DNA of 64,000 nucleotides from Seohaeicola saemankumensis (GCF_020171285.1 NZ_JAIUZI010000002.1:394721-458720), one strand, 5' to 3'; positions 41,382 through 51,185 are shown, counted from the stretch's first letter. Numbers and translations are program-made. Notes: a model not told the origin generated them from the letters alone.

Positions 41382-42541
41382 TCCGCTGCTTTTTCCTGGG
41401 TTCTGTAGTTTTCGACCCGGGCAGCGACCCAGTCGTGGAAGAGATGAGTCGGCCCGTCCATCGCGGGTGAGAACCGCCCGCCGTCGAACCCCGGCGCGGT
41501 GCGGCCGCGCTGCATACCTTCGACCACGAAGAGATCCTCGACAAAGACGTCCTTCCACTGCGCTGTATTGCGCGCCCGCAGACTGGCGTCGCTGTCTGGT
41601 GACGCGTAGTAGATGTGCACCTTTTCCACCGTTTCATTTGTGGCTTGCGGCATCAGGAGAATGACAAAGGCGTGGTCGCGGTGGACACCCAGCAGTACGT
41701 TAGGAAAAACAGAAACATACTCGGCGGCAGTGTCCCATTTTGGGCCCAGTCCGGGGAAGTCGGGGAAAACGCGGCCGACGTCGTCCTGCAACTGGCGATA
41801 GACACGGGTGCCCTGACCCGAATGATGCTGTGGCGCTTCGATGTGATAGTGATCTTCGAGACGCGAATAACTGTTCAACCCTGGATGGACCCAGGGAAGG
41901 TGATAGCTTTCACAGTAATTCTCGACGGCCAGTTTCCAGTTGCACCGAACTTTCAAATCGAACCGGCTGTCGTCGCCGCCGTGGTAGAGTGGCGTCTCGA
42001 ACTCGGCCCAACGGGCAATGACTGGAGCCATCGCGTCTTCAAATGCCGCTGCCTGGCCCGAGATGTTGATCCAGACCACATCCCGCCAAATGTGGCTTCG
42101 GACCTCGATAAGACCCAGGGTGCTGCGGTCGACCCCGGCGTGGGTATTTGTCCCAGGGCCACCGACATGCGGCGTGCTGACCAGACGGCCATCGGTTGCA
42201 TAGCACCAACTATGGTAGGGGCAGCGGATTGCACCTTCGATTTTGCGCGGCTCTTCGACCAGGATCATGCCGCGATGGCGGCAGATGTTCTGAAACACGC
42301 GAACTGTGCCGTCGCGCCCCCGCAGCATCAGCAAGGGGATGCCGGCGAATTCCACCGGCAACGCGTCGCCAGGTTCCGGGACTTCGGCGGTTACGCCAAG
42401 ACCAGCCCACTCATTGAACAGGACGGCCTGTGCTTCTTCGGCAAAGATGGACGGATCCGTATAATGCGCGTTGGGCAGCCCGTTGGCCAGTTCGATCGGA
42501 CGGTGAACACTGGACAGGTCCGTAATGGATTTTTCCGACAT
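41378..42541 (-). CDS. Rieske non-heme iron oxygenase, alpha subunit
   Basis: 387 aa. Rieske cluster: FQNICRHRGMILVEE and IRCPYHSWCYATDG (CxH...CxxH). The catalytic iron site is in NWKLAVENYCESYHLPWVHP (Asn, His, His), with a later Asp expected near the end of the domain. This is the ring-hydroxylating oxygenase family, which also includes N-demethylases and O-demethylases of quaternary amines (GbcA, CntA, Stc2 types); the sequence alone does not decide between aromatic and amine substrates. No ferredoxin or reductase gene is adjacent, so electrons must come from elsewhere. It is coupled to the 71-aa gene and preceded on the same strand by an XRE regulator. Confidence 0.88.
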   Translation of the reverse strand: MSEKSITDLSSVHRPIELANGLPNAHYTDPSIFAEEAQAVLFNEWAGLGVTAEVPEPGDALPVEFAGIPLLMLRGRDGTVRVFQNICRHRGMILVEEPRKIEGAIRCPYHSWCYATDGRLVSTPHVGGPGTNTHAGVDRSTLGLIEVRSHIWRDVVWINISGQAAAFEDAMAPVIARWAEFETPLYHGGDDSRFDLKVRCNWKLAVENYCESYHLPWVHPGLNSYSRLEDHYHIEAPQHHSGQGTRVYRQLQDDVGRVFPDFPGLGPKWDTAAEYVSVFPNVLLGVHRDHAFVILLMPQATNETVEKVHIYYASPDSDASLRARNTAQWKDVFVEDLFVVEGMQRGRTAPGFDGGRFSPAMDGPTHLFHDWVAARVENYRTQEKAAE

Positions 42542-42580
42542 TGCGCGACTCCCGGCTGGTGTGCCCCCATTTCGGATTTT

Positions 42581-42600
42581 GGGCGGAGAATTGTCCGCCC
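42581..42600. promoter_or_regulatory. Dyad upstream of the Rieske gene
   Basis: GGGCGGA (42581-42587) with TCCGCCC (42594-42600), 6-nt loop, in the 102-bp gap between the XRE gene and the Rieske gene. No U-run on the minus strand, so an operator is as likely as a terminator for the regulator gene. Confidence 0.45.
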
Positions 42601-42643
42601 GTTTTCCGACACGGGGTTTGCTCGCAGCGACATGGCGCGCGGG

Positions 42644-43441
42644 CTAGCGGAAGGGCTGTTCCGGTTGCAGCAGCCGCCGGTGAAACGGCATCAAAGCGTC
42701 TTCGGTCAGAAAGCCCGCGCCACGGGCCGCATCGAATACGGACGTGCGGTGCTGCCCGAGATGCTCGTAAACCATTCGGGTGGCACGGGTGCCCGAGGCG
42801 CTTTCGCGAACCGTCCGGGTGACGTAGCCGACCCAGAAATTGTTCTCGAAGGATGCAACCCGTGCGAGGTAATTGAAGGAACATGTCATCGAGTTGCGTC
42901 GCGAAATGACCATCGCCACGCCGTCTTCCTGGCGGGTGACGTAGCCCCGGAATTCGCGTGCGCTGGCATCGACGGACAACCCTTGCTGGCGCATCGCTTC
43001 CTTGGCCTCAAACCCGCGGACAAAGGCCTGTCCGTCGCGCCGAAACACATAGACCAAGCCAACAATGAACCGGCTGTCGTTGATGAAGCTGCGGCGGGAA
43101 AACCGGTAAAAGCCGTCGGGAAAGACATCCTGTGGCAGGCTTTTGAGGCCAATGCCCAGAAATTCTTTCAATACCGGACCGTTCAGCGTCTGACCGCTGT
43201 TCTCCAAAGCTGACACAGGTTCGAGCAGAATGCGTGCATCGACTTCAAAGAAGCTGCATATCCTGTCCAGGACGTCAGGCCTTGGGAAACTTTCGCCGGA
43301 GAGGTAGCGGTTGAACTGTGTCCGGTTGATTCCCAGTCGTCGTGAAAGCTCTGATATCGAGGGATATTTTTTTGCCAGTACGCGCAGGTTTTCGCCGAAC
43401 ATATTCCGAAGGTCGGCGGGTGATCGATTTGAATTGGGCAT
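42644..43441 (-). CDS. XRE-family transcriptional regulator with a C-terminal sensor-like domain
   Basis: 265 aa from 43441. N-terminal HTH: LRVLAKKYPSISELSRRLGI then NRTQFNRYLSGESFPRPDVL, and DRICSFFEVDARILLEP. Residues ~105-255 form a mixed domain (FPDGFYRFSRRSFINDSRFI; VGLVYVFRRDGQAFVRGFEA; GYVTRQEDGVAMVISRRNSM) that may bind a ligand. It is 102 bp upstream of, and on the same strand as, the Rieske gene, so it is a likely regulator of it. Large dyads lie between it and the divergent small gene at 43677, which suggests self-regulation. I do not recognise a named subfamily. Confidence 0.82.
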   Translation of the reverse strand: MPNSNRSPADLRNMFGENLRVLAKKYPSISELSRRLGINRTQFNRYLSGESFPRPDVLDRICSFFEVDARILLEPVSALENSGQTLNGPVLKEFLGIGLKSLPQDVFPDGFYRFSRRSFINDSRFIVGLVYVFRRDGQAFVRGFEAKEAMRQQGLSVDASAREFRGYVTRQEDGVAMVISRRNSMTCSFNYLARVASFENNFWVGYVTRTVRESASGTRATRMVYEHLGQHRTSVFDAARGAGFLTEDALMPFHRRLLQPEQPFR

Positions 43442-43493
43442 TTGCGTCCAGAGTGGGGTTTTTCGTTTTGGTACAAACAATAGCGCTCATCCT

Positions 43494-43563
43494 GACACCT
43501 TTCAGTGTCCAAGACGGCATGACCTGAAACTAATTGGCGTCAGAATTGACGCCAAAACAGGTC
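43494..43563. promoter_or_regulatory. Nested dyads between the XRE regulator and the divergent small gene
   Basis: GACAC/GTGTC (43494-43498, 43505-43509), and a larger nested structure with inner arms TTGGCGTCA (43534-43542) and TGACGCCAA (43547-43555) and outer arms GACCTG (43521-43526) and CAGGTC (43558-43563). The inner half-site matches the palindrome at 37120-37132. This is the densest dyad in the window and probably an XRE operator. 43564-43676 holds the start region of the plus-strand gene and nothing else I can name. Confidence 0.6.
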
Positions 43564-43676
43564 ACAAGGCTATCTGTTTGGACACAAAATGCAAGTCCAC
43601 GGTACTGAATTAACCATGTTTGAACGATCAGATTTGTCCCAAAGTCTAAGGAAACTGGGAAAACGGGACGGAACCA

Positions 43677-44057
43677 ATGTATGGGGTAGTACTCTGGAGC
43701 GATACCGAAGACCAAAAAGCCGTAATCTGGTGCGAAGATCACGGCGATCTGGCATTCTATCGACAACCTTGCGACGGGCAGCAGGTCTGTCTGGATGCTG
43801 GCGATTGGATTCAATTCGACATGACGACCGAGCGGCATCTGCGGCTTGCGCATAACCCGCGTTTGGTTGCAGACGGTGCATTCTCGGAATTGGCTGGGGC
43901 AGTGGAAACCGCGGCGCAGCCCTATCAGCAGTCTATAGGGGTGCGGTCGGTCTCTGTGCCACAGGCCAGCCGGGGTTCAGCGGATATTATTCCGTTCGCG
44001 CCGCGCGCCTCGGGACACGCGGCAAGATTCAGCGAAGCCGTGCTTCACGGCGCTTGA
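43677..44057 (+). CDS. Hypothetical protein, 126 aa
   Basis: MYGVVLWSDTEDQKAVIWCE, then DHGDLAFYRQPCDGQQVCLD and AGDWIQFDMTTERHLRLAHN. The first ~60 residues look like a small beta barrel (a cold-shock-like or OB-like pattern: strand, acidic turn, strand, with conserved aromatics), and the rest is low complexity (QPYQQSIGVRSVSVPQASRG). Three cysteines. GGGACGGA lies ~10 nt before the start. It is convergent with ilvH, with only 2 bp between the stop codons and no terminator. Not recognised; an OB-fold nucleic acid binder is a guess. Confidence 0.62.
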   Translation: MYGVVLWSDTEDQKAVIWCEDHGDLAFYRQPCDGQQVCLDAGDWIQFDMTTERHLRLAHNPRLVADGAFSELAGAVETAAQPYQQSIGVRSVSVPQASRGSADIIPFAPRASGHAARFSEAVLHGA

Positions 44058-44059
44058 GG

Positions 44060-44620
44060 TCAATCGCCGCGCAGCAGTGCGGCGACCCCGGTGCGCGCAA
44101 TTTCACTGAGCCCCAGCGGGCGCATCAGATCGGCAAAGGCGTCAATTTTTTCCGGCGCCCCGGTGATCTCGAACACAAAGCTGTTGAGCGTGCTATCGAC
44201 GACGTTCGCGCGGAAAATGTCTGCCAGGCGCAATGCTTCGACCCGCTTGTCACCTTCGCCGATCACCTTGAGCATGGCCAGTTCCCGTTCGACCGAGGCC
44301 CCTTCGACGGTGAGATCATGAACGTCGTGCACAGGCACGATCCGCCCCAGTTGCGCTTTGATCTGCTCAATTACCTGCGGCGTGCCGGTGGTAACGATGG
44401 TGATGCGGCTGAGGTGGCCGGTATGGTCCACCTCGGCCACGGTCAGGCTTTCGATGTTGTAGCCGCGCCCGGAAAACAGGCCGATAACACGGGCCAGAAC
44501 GCCGGGCTCGTTTTCCACGAGCACGGCCAGCGTATGGCGCTCCATCACGTCGGAAAAGGTAGGGCGCAGGTTGTAGGCGGAATGTTTGCTCGCGCCTTTC
44601 TTGATGTGTAGGGCAGACAT
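44060..44620 (-). CDS. ilvH: Acetolactate synthase small (regulatory) subunit
   Basis: 186 aa. ACT domain at the N-terminus: HTLAVLVENEPGVLARVIGL, FSGRGYNIESLTVAEVDHTG, RITIVTTGTP (valine-binding interface). C-terminal ALRLADIFRANVVDSTLNSF and IDAFADLMRPLGLSEIARTG match IlvH. It binds valine and sets feedback inhibition and full activity of the large subunit. It lies downstream of ilvB on the same strand, separated by an AT-rich double palindrome, so expression may be lower than ilvB. The start at 44620 opens MSALHIKKGASKHSAYNLRP. Confidence 0.95.
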   Translation of the reverse strand: MSALHIKKGASKHSAYNLRPTFSDVMERHTLAVLVENEPGVLARVIGLFSGRGYNIESLTVAEVDHTGHLSRITIVTTGTPQVIEQIKAQLGRIVPVHDVHDLTVEGASVERELAMLKVIGEGDKRVEALRLADIFRANVVDSTLNSFVFEITGAPEKIDAFADLMRPLGLSEIARTGVAALLRGD

Positions 44621-44649
44621 GTTCGTGTATTCCTTTGCGTTTCGCGGAA

Positions 44650-44696
44650 CCGGAAAATTTCAAATTTTCCGGCCAAAATTCTTTGAAAGAATTTTG
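44650..44696. repeat. AT-rich double palindrome between ilvB and ilvH
   Basis: CCGGAAAATTT/AAATTTTCCGG (44650-44660, 44662-44672) and CAAAATTCTTT/AAAGAATTTTG (44674-44684, 44686-44696), both perfect with 1-nt spacers. It abuts the ilvB stop codon. Same architecture as 14953-15000. It may reduce read-through into ilvH or protect the ilvB 3' end. Confidence 0.75.
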
Positions 44697-46451
<1,755 letters not shown>

Positions 46452-46491
46452 CTGCTTGCTCCATGGCGACATCGTCAGTGTTCATTTGCGC

Positions 46492-46562
46492 AAAAAAAAG
46501 CCCCCGAAGATTTTCGGAGGCGCATGGGTCGAAATATGGTCTACCGTTACCGGCCCATGCGC
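46492..46562 (-). terminator. Transcription attenuator of ilvBH
   Basis: Terminator stem GCCTCCGAA/TTCGGGGGC (46521-46500) followed by eight T on the minus strand (46499-46492). An alternative stem pairs 46562-46552 (in the 3' part of the leader peptide gene) with 46530-46520 (CCCATGCGC), which overlaps the first bases of the terminator stem. A ribosome that finishes the leader covers the distal arm and lets the terminator form; one stalled on the Leu/Val/Ile codons leaves it free for the antiterminator. Confidence 0.9.
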
Positions 46563-46594
46563 TTGGTTCCTACGATTACGACTAGTGCGGTCAT
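46547..46594 (-). CDS. ilv leader peptide, 15 aa
   Basis: MTALVVIVGTKRMGR, with five consecutive branched-chain codons (Leu-Val-Val-Ile-Val) at positions 4-8, the end products of the pathway. AGAGGAG lies about 8 nt before ATG. The stop TAA is at 46547-46549, just before the region that pairs with the terminator stem. It acts as a sensor of charged Leu/Val/Ile tRNA. The rest of 46595-46759 is the probable promoter region; I could not fix the -35/-10 boxes by eye. Confidence 0.9.
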   Translation of the reverse strand: MTALVVIVGTKRMGR

Positions 46595-46759
46595 CGACAC
46601 CGGCTCCTCTTGCTGGCGCGGACATTATGGCCGGGGGGCAGGGGCGTCAACCGGCAAATGGGCGAAAAAAGTGACGCGGACAGGGGAAAACGTGGTATTT
46701 TCTTGCGCAAAATCGGGGTGCGGCGAAATAACCGCCAAGCTGAGGGGGGTCGGTGAGAT

Positions 46760-47404
46760 CTAAAGGTCGACTCCGGTCCCTTGCAGAACCCCGTGTTCGA
46801 GCGCGTAGCGGGTCAGGCCCGCGGTGGTGGAAATGCCCAATTTGCGCTTGATATTCTTGCGGTGGGTTTCAACGGTCCGGACGGAAATATCCAAGGTATT
46901 GGCGACTTCCTTGTTGGACTTGCCCTGTGCCAGCTGCAGCAGGATGGTTTGCTCGCGTCCTGTCAGCGCCTCGCGGGTGCCGTCTTCCTTGGGTTCGAGT
47001 GAACCCTTGGCACCGGTACACAGATAGCGCTCGCCGCGCATCACCGTGTCAATGGCCTGTTTGATCTCGTCTGTTGGCACGTCTTTGAGGACATAGCCCA
47101 TCGCACCGTGGCTCAGCGCCGACGAAATGTACTCGGGGCTGTCGTGCATCGACAGGATCAGTATCCGTGTTGCGGGCGCTCGCTCAAGCAGGATTTCGGT
47201 TGCCGACAATCCACCCAGTTGCGGCATGTTCAGATCCATCAGGATCACGTCCGGGTTCAGGGCCGCGGCATTGTCCACGGCTTCGCGGCCATTACAAAGC
47301 GTGCCGATGACCTCGACATCATCATAGCTTTCAAGGATCGACTGAATGCCTTCGGCGACCATCGGATGATCATCGACGATCAGCACGCGGATCCGGTCTG
47401 TCAT
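46760..47404 (-). CDS. NarL/FixJ-type response regulator
   Basis: 214 aa. Receiver domain: VLIVDDHPMVAEGIQSIL (acidic pocket), phospho-acceptor Asp in DVILMDLNMPQLGGLSA, and Lys in GYVLKDVPTDEI. C-terminal LuxR HTH: ALTGREQTILLQLAQGKSNK then EVANTLDISVRTVETHRKNI. It forms an ATGA-overlapping pair with the kinase at 47401. The divergent neighbour is the TakP-like TRAP operon, a common arrangement for ligand-responsive control. Possible targets include TACGTA at 48965-48970 in the divergent region. Confidence 0.93.
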   Translation of the reverse strand: MTDRIRVLIVDDHPMVAEGIQSILESYDDVEVIGTLCNGREAVDNAAALNPDVILMDLNMPQLGGLSATEILLERAPATRILILSMHDSPEYISSALSHGAMGYVLKDVPTDEIKQAIDTVMRGERYLCTGAKGSLEPKEDGTREALTGREQTILLQLAQGKSNKEVANTLDISVRTVETHRKNIKRKLGISTTAGLTRYALEHGVLQGTGVDL

Positions 47405-48837
47405 GCCTTGGCCTCCATTTTGGGCTCGGTGCCCTGTTCCGGGGGCAACAGGTGGGTGAGCGGAACGCGCGCCTCAATCACGGTACCGGTTTTCGCGCCG
47501 CGTGATGACAGAATACGCAGGGTCCCGTCAAGCTGCTCCATTCTTTCCTGCATGTTGCGCAACCCCAGGCCCGGCCCTGACGCCTGTCGCGGGCCATCGG
47601 GCAGGCCATGGCCATTGTCGGCAATCCGCAAGGTTGCGCCCTTCTTGTGGCCGCGCAGATCGATGGTGACGTGGGTTGCGCCGGAATGGCGTTCGATATT
47701 GGTTAACGCCTCCTGCGCGATGCGATACAGGGCGATCTTGGCGTCCTGGTCCAGGCGATTGCGGAACACCACGGTGGAAAACTCGGTTTCGATGCCGGTT
47801 CGGTCGCGGAAATCGTCTGTCAGCGCCTTGACCGCCGGACCCAGGCCCAGGTCGTCGAGGACTCCGGGTCTGAGATCGCGACTGATGCGGCGGACTTCGG
47901 TGATCGCGGTACCGAGGTGATCCAACCCTTTGCTCAATGGCGCTTCGGCTCCGTCAAAGTCGCCACGGGAAAGCCGGCGACGCGCATTGTCCAGCGTGTA
48001 TCGCACCCCGACAAGGATCTGGCTGATGCCATCATGCAGTTCCCGTGCGACACGTCCTCGTTCCTCTTCTTGCGCATCCAGAACCCTTTGCGTCAGCTTT
48101 TTCAGTTTGGCATCGGCCAGGCGACGTTCACGCAGGTTCAGCACCATTCCCGACAGGAACACGCTGAGCAGGGCGGCGGCCGTAATCATTATGATGAACA
48201 GGAATGTGCGGTTTATCCGCTGTTCCACGCCAGCCCGCGCCGCAGCGACTGTGGCGGCCACGTCGTCGACAAAGATGCCCGTGCCCACAACCCAGCGCCA
48301 ATCCTGCAGGCCAACCACATAGACAACCATTCGCGCGGTTTCGCCGGTAGAGGGTTTGGGCCAGTCAAAGACGTGGTACCCGCCGCCCGATCGCGCGATC
48401 CGGATCAGCTCGTCTGTGATCGAAGTGCCGGCGGGGTCGGTCAGTCCGCTCCAGTTCCGGTTAATCAACTGGGTCTGGCGTGGCGAAACCAGATTGTTGC
48501 CAGCATAGTCGAAGACAAAGAAGTAGCCGTCCTGACCATAGAGCATCGCCGACAGAATTCTTGTGACCTCCAACTTGGCTGCTTCATCGTCCGGCGCAGC
48601 GCGCCCATAGATATTCACAAAGGCTGTTCGCGCAATCGATAGGTAGTTTTTCAGTTCTTCCCGTTTGGCGCCGATAAGTTGATCCTCGAGCGACCGAATT
48701 TCCTCCTCGGCCAGTTGGCGCGATTGGTTGACCACCAGAAAAGTGATCGCGGTCGCTGCAACAATCAGCGGCAGGCTGGCCAGCAGGAACACCTTTTGCC
48801 CATAACTGGGCGTCAGAAGAGATCGCAGGAATCGCAT
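47401..48837 (-). CDS. Sensor histidine kinase with periplasmic Cache domain (HisKA_3)
   Basis: 478 aa from 48837. First membrane helix VFLLASLPLIVAATAITFLV, then a periplasmic single-Cache domain (LIGAKREELKNYLSIARTAF; YGQDGYFFVFDYAGNNLVSP; VVYVVGLQDWRWVVGTGIF). Second helix FLFIIMITAAALLSVFLSGM. Dimerisation/phospho-acceptor His in ERGRVARELHDGISQILVGV, then ATPase domain (YRIAQEALTNIERHSGATHV; IADNGHGLP; GLGLRNMQERMEQLDG). Cache domains of this type (DGYFFV) commonly sense small carboxylates, which fits control of the divergent TRAP system. The start at 48837 puts the first helix at the N-terminus; a longer frame exists but is not supported. Confidence 0.92.
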   Translation of the reverse strand: MRFLRSLLTPSYGQKVFLLASLPLIVAATAITFLVVNQSRQLAEEEIRSLEDQLIGAKREELKNYLSIARTAFVNIYGRAAPDDEAAKLEVTRILSAMLYGQDGYFFVFDYAGNNLVSPRQTQLINRNWSGLTDPAGTSITDELIRIARSGGGYHVFDWPKPSTGETARMVVYVVGLQDWRWVVGTGIFVDDVAATVAAARAGVEQRINRTFLFIIMITAAALLSVFLSGMVLNLRERRLADAKLKKLTQRVLDAQEEERGRVARELHDGISQILVGVRYTLDNARRRLSRGDFDGAEAPLSKGLDHLGTAITEVRRISRDLRPGVLDDLGLGPAVKALTDDFRDRTGIETEFSTVVFRNRLDQDAKIALYRIAQEALTNIERHSGATHVTIDLRGHKKGATLRIADNGHGLPDGPRQASGPGLGLRNMQERMEQLDGTLRILSSRGAKTGTVIEARVPLTHLLPPEQGTEPKMEAKA

Positions 48838-49080
48838 GGCCCGAGCATCGCGCCAGACCGGGGCCGAATCAATGACAATACAGTGGCGGCACCTTGGACT
48901 GGCTTCTCGAACCGGCCGGAAAATGGGATTGATCCCGCTATTTTCGCCCAAAAACCGTGCCGACTACGTACAAGTTGGTATTCCGCCATGCGAAGTGAAC
49001 GGGTAACGTGCCACCACTTGTCCCCCGTGCAGCGACGCGGCGGGACCCGACGAAAGAGTCCAAAGGGGAGGAAAACCAAT

Positions 49081-50163
49081 ATGGATCGTCGTTCTTTTCT
49101 GAAAACCTCGGCGCTGGGTGGCAGCGCGGCTGCGGCCACCACTCTGGCTGCACCGGCCTACGCCCAAGGCAAGCGGACCCTGACCATGGTCACGTCCTGG
49201 GGTCGTGGTCTGGCAGGCGTGTTCGACGCCGCCCAGCACGCCGCCGATACCATCACCGCGATGTCGGATGGCAACCTGACGGTTGAAATCAAGGCTGCCG
49301 GTGAACTGGTTGGCGCGTTCGAAGTTTTCGATGCCGTGACCGCCGGTCAGGCCGACATGTATCATGCCGCCGACTATTACTTTACCGGTCAGCACCCGGG
49401 TTATCAGTATTTCACCGCCGCGCCCTTCGGGATGACCGCGCAGGAACTGGTGAACTGGTACTACCATGGTGAAGGCCACGCCCTGCACGACGAACTGGGT
49501 CAAATTTTTGGCATCAAGCCGTTCCTGGCCGGCAACACCGGCGCGCAGGCCGGTGGCTGGTTCCGCAAGGAAATCAAAGGCCCCGAGGATTTCAACGGTC
49601 TGAAGTTCCGGATGCCCGGCATGGGTGGTCAGGCGCTGGGTAAACTGGGCGCATCGGTGCAGAACCTTCCGGGTTCCGAAGTGTACCAGGCGCTGGCGTC
49701 GGGTGCGATCGACGGCACCGAGTGGATTGGTCCCTGGGCGGATGAAAAGGCCGGTTTCCAGGAAATCACCAAGTTCTACTACACCGCTGGCTTCCACGAG
49801 CCGGGCGCGGCCCTGACCCTGGCGACCAACCGTGACGTCTTTGACAGCCTGAGCCCCGCGCATCAGAAAATCATCGAGACCGCAGCCGGCGAATGCCACC
49901 AGTGGAACCTGGCCCAGTTCCTGAACAACAACGGTGCGGCGCTGCAGCGTCTGCAGGCCGGCGGCGTTCAGACCCTGGAGTTCCCCGATGCGGTCTGGGA
50001 TGCCTTTGGCGCAGCCGCGAAGGAAACGCTGGACGAATACATGGATGACGAATTGTTCGCCACGATCCGTGCCAGCGTCGAAGCGTCGATGAAGTCGTCG
50101 TCGGGGTGGCTGGTCAAATCCGAAGGCGCCTACCGCGCCCAGCGTGACCGCATCCTGGGCTGA
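49081..50163 (+). CDS. TRAP transporter solute-binding protein, TakP-like
   Basis: 360 aa with a twin-arginine signal (MDRRSFLKTSALGGSAAAAT, cleaved near AYAQ). DctP-type body: TMVTSWGRGLAGVFDAAQHA, GLKFRMPGMGGQALGKLGAS (carboxylate-binding Arg), YQALASGAIDGTEWIGPWAD. This is the branch that includes TakP (2-oxoacid) and mannitol/chloroaromatic binders, often Tat-exported as here. AAGGGGAGG precedes ATG 49081. It is first in a three-gene operon under a divergent NarL-type two-component system. Hairpins follow the stop. The ligand is likely a 2-oxo acid or related carboxylate. Confidence 0.9.
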   Translation: MDRRSFLKTSALGGSAAAATTLAAPAYAQGKRTLTMVTSWGRGLAGVFDAAQHAADTITAMSDGNLTVEIKAAGELVGAFEVFDAVTAGQADMYHAADYYFTGQHPGYQYFTAAPFGMTAQELVNWYYHGEGHALHDELGQIFGIKPFLAGNTGAQAGGWFRKEIKGPEDFNGLKFRMPGMGGQALGKLGASVQNLPGSEVYQALASGAIDGTEWIGPWADEKAGFQEITKFYYTAGFHEPGAALTLATNRDVFDSLSPAHQKIIETAAGECHQWNLAQFLNNNGAALQRLQAGGVQTLEFPDAVWDAFGAAAKETLDEYMDDELFATIRASVEASMKSSSGWLVKSEGAYRAQRDRILG

Positions 50164-50165
50164 TC

Positions 50166-50219
50166 GAACAGATCTGTTCAAAAACCCGTGCAGGCTCTCT
50201 CGTAAGAGTGGGCCTGCAC
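50166..50219 (+). terminator. Hairpins after the TakP-like gene
   Basis: GAACAGATCTGTTC, a perfect 14-bp palindrome (50166-50179), and GTGCAGGC/GCCTGCAC (50188-50195, 50212-50219). No U-run; likely partial terminator or mRNA stabiliser that keeps the binding protein in excess. Confidence 0.6.
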
Positions 50220-50280
50220 CCGAATAATAGGCCCGGTACGGCAAACCGAAATCCGGGCACTCCTGTGGGGGAGGGGACAC

Positions 50281-51168
50281 ATGGACGCGTTGAGCTGGTT
50301 CTTCCAGAATATATTTGCGGCCTTTCCGAATTTCTTTAACGCCGTGACGAACCCAAGCCTGTGGCTGGACTGGTCCGACAAGAAAGCCGTGATGCGAGTG
50401 GTCTACTATGGTGGATCAGTCGAATTCTTTTTTGTTGTTTTGACCTTTGTCCTGCTCTTGACCATCGCGGGAATATTGTGGCGGCCGTTGATGTGGGGCG
50501 TTGTGCGAGCCCTGGAAGGCTTTGCCAATACCGTCGGGCGGTTCGTTGCCTGGGCGGGTCTGATTATGGTCATACAGCAGATCATCATCGTATTCATCCA
50601 GAGGATCTTTACCCGTCCCGACATCGCCATCGGTCTTGGGATCCCGTTTCAACAGGACATCAGCTGGTTTGGTGAAGAACTGAAGCTTTATAACGCGATG
50701 GTCGTGGCACTCTGTGCGACCTACACCTATGTGCAGGGCGGACATGTGCGAGTTGACCTGATTTACTCCGCGATCAGCTTCCGCGCCAAACGCGTGATCG
50801 ACATGTTCGGTGCGATCTTCTTCATGATGCCAATGGCGGTCCTGGTCTGGATGTACGGGTGGTATTTCCTGTGGCGCCACCTGATCGTGCCGAAACCCTC
50901 GGCAAGCGACACGTTGGAACGGTTGCTGGCGAAATCGCGGGCGCTGCGCTGGAACGTGGAAACCATCGGCTTCAGCCCCAACGGGTTCAACGCGTATTTC
51001 CTGTTCAAGATCCTTCTGTGCGCCTTTGCCGCGATGGTGTTCATACAGGCCGTGGCGGTTCTTTACCGGTCGTACCTGGAGTTCGTCGAAGGCGAAGCCA
51101 GTGAAAACAAATACCTCGACAAGGATACCCTTGGAGAGGGCGAAGAAGCCTATGAAGGCGCGCATTAA
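50281..51168 (+). CDS. TRAP transporter small permease (TakQ-like)
   Basis: 295 aa, longer than DctQ of the first system. N-terminal WFFQNIFAAFPNFFNAVTNP, then helices FFFVVLTFVLLLTIAGILW, GRFVAWAGLIMVIQQIIIV and IDMFGAIFFMMPMAVLVWMY, a cytoplasmic stretch with SASDTLERLLAKSRALRWNV, and a last helix ILLCAFAAMVFIQAVAVLY. An acidic tail follows (EGEASENKYLDKDTLGEGEE). Typical of the TakQ branch. Starts after GGGGGAGGGG; 17 bp before the large subunit. Needed with the large permease for uptake. Confidence 0.88.
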   Translation: MDALSWFFQNIFAAFPNFFNAVTNPSLWLDWSDKKAVMRVVYYGGSVEFFFVVLTFVLLLTIAGILWRPLMWGVVRALEGFANTVGRFVAWAGLIMVIQQIIIVFIQRIFTRPDIAIGLGIPFQQDISWFGEELKLYNAMVVALCATYTYVQGGHVRVDLIYSAISFRAKRVIDMFGAIFFMMPMAVLVWMYGWYFLWRHLIVPKPSASDTLERLLAKSRALRWNVETIGFSPNGFNAYFLFKILLCAFAAMVFIQAVAVLYRSYLEFVEGEASENKYLDKDTLGEGEEAYEGAH

Positions 51169-51185
51169 AGCGAAGGACTCACCAC

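Noticed and set aside
41615..43213. Plus-strand open frame of 532 codons opposite the Rieske and XRE genes
   Set aside because: Spans two real minus-strand genes and the gap between them; no recognisable motif.
48964..50280. Minus-strand open frame of 438 codons opposite the TakP-like gene
   Set aside because: Antisense shadow; the plus strand has a Tat signal and DctP motifs.
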